From positions 630,001-694,000 of the forward strand of contig NZ_CP128650.1 of assembly GCF_030644225.1 (NCBI RefSeq): a stretch of 64,000 bases of DNA. The letters run 5' to 3'. The DNA is from Selenomonas dianae (GTDB lineage Bacteria; Bacillota; Negativicutes; Selenomonadales; Selenomonadaceae). A program made the translations under genes and the position numbers. Positions 1 to 9,000 of the stretch are shown piece by piece (positions within the stretch are counted from its first letter, which is position 1; each line of letters begins with the position of its first letter). The notes under the pieces are model-generated. The model saw only the letters and a program-made list of their open reading frames with translations, was not told the DNA's origin and made no database searches.

Positions 1-3000
1 AATATTGCGGCGAACGAACGTGTGAACATCTATCAGCCAAACGCACAGGCGGCATTGCTGAACCGTGTGCTTGGCGGGAATCCGTCGGAGATTTTCGGCA
101 CGCTCTCGGCGAACGGGCGCGTGTTCCTCGTCAATCCTGCGGGCGTGCTCTTCGCGCCCGGCGCACAGGTGAATGCGGGGTCTATTCTTGCGTCCACGAT
201 GAACATTACGAATGCGGACTTTATGGCGGGCAAATACGCCTTTGTCGGTACGCCGACGGATGGGAAAATCATCAACCGCGCCTCTCTCATTGCGAAAAAT
301 GAGGGAACGGTCGCACTCCTCGGCAAGAATGTCGTGAACGAGGGCGTTATTGTTGCGCGTAAGGGTGCGGCGGTACTCGCGGCGGGCGAAGCGGTGTCGC
401 TCGACTTTAACGGCGACGGCAAGGTTTCGGTCGTCCCGACACAGGCGGCAATGGAACAGGCGGTCACGAACAAAGGTCTCGTCGAGGCAGACGGAGGCCT
501 CGTTTTCATGTCCGCAGCGACGGGCGACGCACTGACGCGCTCGGCGGTCAATCAGGAGGGCATCGTGCGTGCCGCGAGCCTTGACGGGGCGGCGGGCAGT
601 GTGCGCATGACGGCAAACGATGTGCGTCTGGCGGCGGGCAGCGTAACGGACGTGAGCGGCGCGAAAGCCGGCACGGTCGAGATCGGCGGCGGCTGGCAGG
701 GGACGGGCGACCTCGCGCACGCGCAGAATGTCACGATCGAGCGCGGTGCGGCTGTGCGTGCGGACGCAACGGAGGCAGGAAATGCGGGCGGCACGGTCGC
801 CGTCTGGTCGGACGGCATGACCAAGTTCGCGGGCGAGATCACGGCACGCGGCAAAGGCACGGGCGCGGGCGGCGCAGTCGAGACCTCGGGGGCGAAGGTG
901 CAGATCACGGGAAGCGTCAACGCCTCGTCCGAAGCGGGCAAGGGCGGCGAATGGCTGATCGACCCCGAGGATATTGAGGTCAAGGAGCGTCTGGCGGGTG
1001 ATCCGCTCCTTGGCAACTCGATGGCGGATGTGCAGACGGTCACCGATACGCTGAATAACGGCACGTCCGTCAGCATCCAGACGGCGAACTACCTCACGGC
1101 AACGGACGACAACTCCATCACCGTATCGAAGGCCATCACGAAGACGGCAGGCGGCGATGCGACGCTCTCGCTCAAGGCGACGGGCAGCATCAACATCAAC
1201 GACGACATCACTTCGACATCGGGCAAGCTGAACGTTGACATCACATCCGATACGAACAAGACGGCGGGCGGCAGTGTCAGCGTCGCAAACGGGAAAAGCA
1301 TCAAAACCCTCGGCGGCAACGTCAAAATCGGCGGCGGTCTTGTCGAAAACGGCGTTGGCTTCGCCAACTCGCAGAGTGATGAGGCAGGCATTACGCTCAA
1401 CCATGCAGTCATCAATACGACGGACGCAGGCGGTACGGCGGGCGGCAATGTCGAACTCGCGGGCAGTACGACGGCGAATAAGGCAGGTGTCTCGCTCTCC
1501 GGCACGACGATTACGGCGGGGACGGGCAAGGTCACGCTCGCCGGCAAATCCACGGGCGGCGGCAAGGGCATCTCCATCGACGGCGGCTCAACCATTACAA
1601 CGCGAAGTGTCGAACTGCGCACGGATTCTCTTGACCTCGCGGGGACGATTACGGGCGATAACGATCCGAGCGGTTCGGCAAAGGTCTGGACGCTCTCGGA
1701 TGGCAAGACCATCAACTTTGGCACGGGATCGGGCGGGCTTGACCTCGCGGGCGATACCTTTTCGAGCACGGGCAAGATCAAGGATTTCCATAAGAACATC
1801 GTCGGTGACGCAGCGCAAAAGGCGAATATCACGGCAAGCGGCGTAACGGCGGACAACGATCTCGCCATCGATTCGGGTGCGGGCACGCTGACGGTCAGTG
1901 ACGCGGTCAGCGACGCAGTCAAAGTCGCTACGGGTCATGCGCTGACGCTCGGCTCGAAGCACAATATTACGGGCGCGGGTGTCATTACGGCGGACACGCT
2001 TGCCCTCGATGCGGCAGCCGCCGAGGTCAGTCTCACGGGAACGAATGCCATTGGCAAACTCGATGGCAAGGCAGAGGGGCTGACCTTCCGGAACGGTGGC
2101 AATCTGACCGTTGGCGGTGAAACGGGGCTGGTGACTGCGGCAGGCGGTGCTGACATCGAGGTGACGGCGGGCAATCTCACGATTGGCACACACGGCATGA
2201 TGAATGGCGCGGGCGCGATGAAGCTCAAGGCGAGCGGCACGCTCGCGCTCGATGCGAACGCCAAGGTCAACTCAACCGGAACGGCGGACACCTCCTTTGA
2301 GGCGAATATCGTCAACATCGGTGCGGGAGCAAAGGTAAAGACCACCGGTGGGAAAATCAATGTCAAGACGGATAAGCTGTCACTTCCTCCGGGAGAAATC
2401 GGCGTTCTTTCGAGTGCAAACGGCGCGGTTACGATCGAGACAAAGAGCGCGGGAACGACGATGTCCGTCGCCGTGTCCGGATTTCCCGCCGCAAACATTG
2501 CACTGGCAAGCCTTGACTTTATTGACTCCGGCACGGGAGCGGTGCAGCTTGGCAACGCAGATACGGGCAATATCGAGATCGGTGCGACCCCTGTCAACGC
2601 GCCGCTCTCCGTCGTCTCCCATGACACGATCAAGGTCAAGGGGGCTGTCACGAACACGAACAACAAGGATATATCGCTTACGGGAAATACGGTGAACTTT
2701 GACGCGGGTTCATCGCTTGCCGCAGGGTCAGGCAAGACGAAGATCGTCGCGGATGAAGTGCAGCTAGAGAATGGCACGTTCTCCGGAACGGGCGTCTTTG
2801 CCGTGCAGAAAAAGACGGCAGGCAACTTCGATGTTGGTGGTGCGAGCACCTTCCTTTCCAATGCGAGCATCGGAAAACTCGCGGCAGGAGACTTCTCCAA
2901 TGTCGCCATCGGCGCGAAGGACAATGCGGGGACGGCGACCATCGGCGAGATCTCGGCTCTGCCGCAGTATACGAGCATCCTGACGAATGGGGCGCTCTCC

Positions 3001-6000
3001 CTTACGGGAACGGTGCATGGCGGGACGGCGAATACCCTTGCGCTGCATGGTACCGGCCTGACACAGACGACGACGGCAGGGTTCAAGATCGGAAAACTTC
3101 TGCTCCTCGGTAAAGGTGATATGAAGATCGACTCTCAGCGCAACGAGATCGAGAATATCGCCGCCGATCTCACGGATACGGGGTCGCTCACACTGACGAA
3201 CAAGAAGGATATGAACGTCGCCATGATTGAGAACCGCAACGTCGATCCCCCGAAAAACGTCGAGGGCATCGAGGCGAAGTCCACGCATATCAAACTCGAT
3301 GCGGGCAAGAAGCTCAACGTCGCGGAGAAGATTAAGACGAAGGAAAATGCAACGCTCGTCGCCGACGATATGAACCTTGGAAACAAGATGGATGTCGGCA
3401 AGACGCTCACGCTCGAAAAGGCGGACAATACGCAGGCGATCAACGTCGGCAAAGGTTCGAACGACTGGAACATCGACAATGCGAAGTACGACAACATCAA
3501 GATCGGCGGCAATGGGCAGAGCGGTAATATAAACATCAATGGCGCGACGTTCAAGAAACCCTCGGACATCGAGACAACAGGCGATGTCAAACTGACGGGC
3601 GAAACGAAGGCGGGCGCGGACGGCAAGTCCGACATGAAGATCAAGGCGCACGCGGCGACTCTGCCGACGGCGGCGGATACGCTCGCCGTCAAGAATCTCA
3701 CGCTTGACCTCTCGGGCGGCATCGACCTCGGCCTTGGCAAGGTCAAGGGCGATAAGGACGGCAAGATCACGACAAAGGGCGCAGATTCGACACAGAACAT
3801 TGTCATCAGCGACAATGCCTCCGATGCAGGCGCATCGGATTTTCGCATCGCCTACCGTACGATCAATGACACCTTGACCGGCTTCAAGGGTTTTGATGTC
3901 GCAGGTGAGAAGCATGTCTACTTCTACGGCGGTTCGGTCAAGAAGTCCATCAATGCAGCGGGCAAGGAGGGCGTCGAGGTGCGCGGCAATCTCACCATCG
4001 AGGGTGTGGGTACGAAGCTCAAGATCGGCGCAGATACGTCCAAGGCAGATCATGATCCGGCCTCCGTCATCACGGGCGGCTTCACCGTGAAAGAGGGTAT
4101 GACTGTCCATGTGAAAGGCTCGGGCGGAACAAGTAAGGAAACAGGCGCAGAGATCAATATCCAGACGGGCGGCAATATCCATCTGGAGAAGAATGCCAAG
4201 CTGATGGTCGAGGGCAACTATGCACAGGCGACACTCAATGCAAGAAACGGCGACGTCGTACTGAACGAGAAGGCCAAGGTGCAGGTCGCTCCCGGCTCCA
4301 CGCCCGTCTGGGTCGATGTGACGGGCAACAAGCTCCAGCTCGACAAGGAGGCACAGCTTAACTCAGGGGACGATACCGTCGGTGCTCTGCGTGTGCATAC
4401 GGATGAGATCGTCACGCCCACGGCGGACGACAATACGACGAACATCGTCGGCAAGAGCGGACTTGTCATCACGCGCAAAACGAATGGCAACTTAACGCTC
4501 AACAATAATTCTGCGTCGGGCGCAGGACTTCACATCACGAGCGACCAGCTCAACGGCAAGCTCTTCGGCAACGAGTTCTCGGAGCTTGTCCTCGGCGACA
4601 ACCGCAGTAATACAGTCACCATCGACGGGCTGACGGCGAACAACCGCGTCGTTGTCAAGACGGCAGAGACGGGCAAGACCGTCATTGGTGCGGGCGGGCT
4701 GAATGTCGGTCCGAACTGGAAGGTGACGCTGACAACAGGTGCCATCGAGAACTCGGGCGGTGCGGGTGTGATGAACATTGGCGCGGGCAGTGCGCTGAAT
4801 CTCTATACGAACAATATCACGAATCTCGTGGCACACAAAGACCACCCGTCTGATACGAACACTACGCCGTCCGTCACGGGTACGGGAACGCTTGGCATCA
4901 GCACCTACAACGGCTCGAAAACCATCGGCCTTGGCGACGGCGCAGCGGGCGACCTTCAGTTGACGAATGATAAGTTTACGAATGTATTCGGACCGAACTT
5001 CTCGCATTACAGCATCGGCCGGCTCGATCAGGACAAGCAGAGCACGATCAATGTCGCGGGTTCCAATCTCAAGCAGGACGCGACGCTCCAAGCGAACAAT
5101 ATCAACTTTACGGGCGATCTGACGCTGGCAGACGATAAGACGCTGACCGTCAACGCCAACACATCGGCGAGTCAGACGGCGGGCAAGGTTACAGCGTCGA
5201 ACCTCGCGCTCCTCGGCGGCAATATCGCGCTCGACAAGGACAATGCAATCGGCACACTTGCGGCAGACGCCTATGCAGTCAGTGTAAAGTCGGACAAATT
5301 GAAGATTGGCACGGTCACGACACCTGCGGGTGCGTCCGTTCTCTCGCGCACCATCTCGGGGGTCAAGGCCGGTTCTATTACATCCGGCGGAACAACGGCA
5401 AACGGCAACATCAAGCTCGCTGCGGACAAGATGACCTTTGATGCGGCAGTCGAGGGCAAGGGGGCGCTCGAACTGGAGCAGGCGACAGCGGGTACGGCGC
5501 TCAACGTCGGCAAGACGGGGACGGGACTGACGCTTGGTGCAGATCTTTTCGGCGGGAACAAGATCAAGGATGGCTTTGAGCACATCTATCTCGGCAGGAA
5601 AGATGTATCGGGCGATGTGAATGTCGGCGGCACGCTGAACTTCCTCGATCCGACGACGATCCGCTCGGGCGAAACGAGCGGCAAGATGAATCTCGACGGC
5701 TCGGCAAAAATCAATACGAACAACAACAGTCTCAATCTTGCGTCGAAGGAATTGAAAACTGCGGCGGGCAGCGAGGTCAATACAGGCATGGGCGACCTCA
5801 CACTCAAGACCGACAACATGGAGCTAAACGGCAAGATGAAGGGCAAGAAAGCACTCAACATCCTGCCGCTCTCGCATAATCGGGACATCAAGCTCGGCGG
5901 CAGTGTGAACGAAGCGGACAAGCTCTCCCTGCTCAAGCGCTACTTCAGCGACGTTGACCGCACGTTCTGGGAGTACGAGATCATCAACATCGGCGACCGT

Positions 6001-9000
6001 GGGGGCGGCGGACGGCTCTACCAGAGCGGTACGATCGACATGCCGTTTACGGTCAACATTCAGCAGGCGATTACGAGCGGCTCGGGTGGGGTCGATGTCG
6101 AAGGAACCATCCATACAAACGGCAGGGACTACACCGTCGCCAGCCGTGAGGTCAACCTCAAGAATGCACATATCAATGCGGACAGTACGACGGGCGGTAC
6201 GCACGGCAATGTCGCCATTCAGGCGGATACACTCAATACGGAGAACAGTGATATTTCGGGCAACGGCGAGGTGTCCTTTGATACCTATACGCCGGATAAG
6301 GAGATCTCCTTCGGCACGCCCGGCTCGGGCGGTGCGCCGACGGGGCTTGTGTTGGGGGAGAATGTCTTCGGCGAAAACGGTCTTTTGAAGAACAAGCCCG
6401 GCTCGAAGTTCAAGAAAATCCGTATCGGCGGCGACAATGCAGGCAATATCAGCGTCGGCAATGTAACGATTCCCGATACGCTGTCGAACGGGCTCGAAAT
6501 CAAGACGAAGCACGACGTGACCTCGACGGGCGTTATGAAGAGTGTCCCCGTTCTGGACGTTCAGGCGAACTCTGTCAATCTCACCGGTCCGAACGAGATT
6601 CAGAAAATCGGCAACGTCACGTCGGAGCACGGCGTCCATATCGAGACGGCAAAGGGGACAACGATTTCGGGCAAGGTCACAGGAAAGACAACGCCCATCA
6701 ATATCAAGAACTCGGGCGGCGGCGACGTGACCATCGCCTCGGGCGGGCAGATCGTCGGCACGGGTACATCCGACGTCGTCATCGAGGCTAGGGGCGGTTC
6801 GTTCAAGAACAAGAGGGGCGCAGATGCCATCCGAACCGCGCCCGGTCATCGCTATGTCGTGCATACGGAGGACTCCGTTGAGAACGAGATCAACGGACTT
6901 GTCTTCGAGTTCCGCAAATACGGCATGGACTATGACGACCCGCACAAACCCCAACCACCTGCGGGCAAGAATGCCATGTACTACAAGTACCAGCCGACGC
7001 TCAAGTTCTACTCGACACGTGCCTACGGCGACGACAACAGCAAATTTTTTAACGCGACGGCAGGATTCTATATTCAGGACGACGGCAACGAGAAGCGCCG
7101 TGCGCTTGACAAGGCGGAAGTCGATTTCCTGCGCGACCATGTGAAGGATTCGGGAACGCATCACTTCGGTATATCGAAGACGACGAATGTCAATGCCGAC
7201 ATCCATACGGCGGATGGCACGGTGACGAATGCGATGACCGATGTCACCAGACGTGCGGGTACGCCTACCTACGGGTCGGAATCGGCGAACGCCTCTGAGA
7301 AAATCACCTTTGACAATACGAAGAAGGATTCTACAGGGAAGGAGTACAACGCCCTCAACTACAAAATCGAGATCGACTACCGCATTGTTCCGCGCACGGT
7401 CACGGTCAGAGGCAAAACCTCGACCGTGAACTATGACGGCACGGCGCACAGCTACACAGGTACGAACGGCGTCATCTTCGATAACTTCGCGGAAGGAGAG
7501 ACGGCGACAACACCGGGACTGCTCTCGGGGTCTGTTTCCTATACCCCGATTGCGGACGTGACCAAGACGACGGGCTATGCGCAGGGCGCAGTCCATGCGG
7601 GCGAGTACAGTGTTGACCTAAAAAACAGCACGCTTTCCGCGACGAACTACAAGTTCAAGTATGTTCCGGGCAAGCTCACCGTGAGGCCCATTGACATTCA
7701 CTTCACCGCACCGTCGGGCGAACGCATCTACGGTGCGCCGAACGATGCGGTCACGATGACCTCGGGCACGACGCATACAGGCACCCTCATCTCGGGCGAC
7801 AGCTTCGCACAGTATGCGGCGACGGCGACCGACGGCGGCAATCCTGTCACGGAGCGCACAGGGGTCGGCTCGTACACGATGACCCTCAGCGGTGCGGCAC
7901 TCGCACCCGGCAGCCGCAGTCTCGCGACAGACTATAACATCACGTCGAGTACGGGCACGCTTACGATCAAGAAGCGTCCACTCACGATCACGGCGGGTGA
8001 CAAGTCGCGCGTCTACGGTGATGCCAATGCAACGGCGGGGTATATTAACAACACGGGCAAGGTCAACGTCGGACAGGCAACCGCGACGAGCGGACTTGTG
8101 AACGGCGATGCCATCGACGATGTGACGGAGACGATTGATTCGGCTGCGACCGTTACGACGAATGCGGGAACCACGGGGCTTTGGATAAAGGCGACCAACC
8201 CGCACTTCTCATCGGGGACGGCGGCGAACTATGACATCAATTATGTTGACGGGCATTTCCATATCAAGCAGCGACCGCTGACCCTCGCCGCAGGCGACAA
8301 GAGCCGTATCTACGGCACGGCGAACAGCACCGCGAACTATGTGAACGGTACGGGGCTTTTCCGTCTCAAGGCGGGCAATCTCGTCAACGGCGACAGTATT
8401 TCGAGTGTCACGGAGACGATTGATTCGCGTGCGACCGTCACGACGGACGCGGGCACGGCGGGGCTCAAGACGCAGATTGTGGGTGCTGTCTTTGGTACGG
8501 GCAACGCAAACAACTACGATATAACCTATGACGATGGCAGCTTTGCCATTACGAAACGCGATCTGACGCTCCATGCGGGCGACAAGACGCGCATCTACGG
8601 CACGGAGAACAGCACCGCGACCTATACGGGCGGCACGACGAAGTTCCGCGCCGATGCCGCGACCGCGACGACGGGACTGGTGAACGGCGATACGGTCGCC
8701 GACGTTGAGGAATCGACGGATGCCCTTGTTACGACGAACGCAGGCACAGCGGGGCTCAAGACGCAGATTACCAATGCGACATTTGGCACGGGCAAGGCGT
8801 CGAACTACAACATCAGCTATGCGGACGGCGGCTTTGCCGTCAAGAAGCGCGACCTCTATATCACGGCGGGCGACAAGTCGCGTGTCTACGGCGACGCCAA
8901 CGAAACGGCACACTACGTCAACGGCACGAGCCGTCTCAATGTGCGTGCGGCAGATGCGACGACGGGACTTGTGAACGGCGATGCAGTCTCCTCCATTACG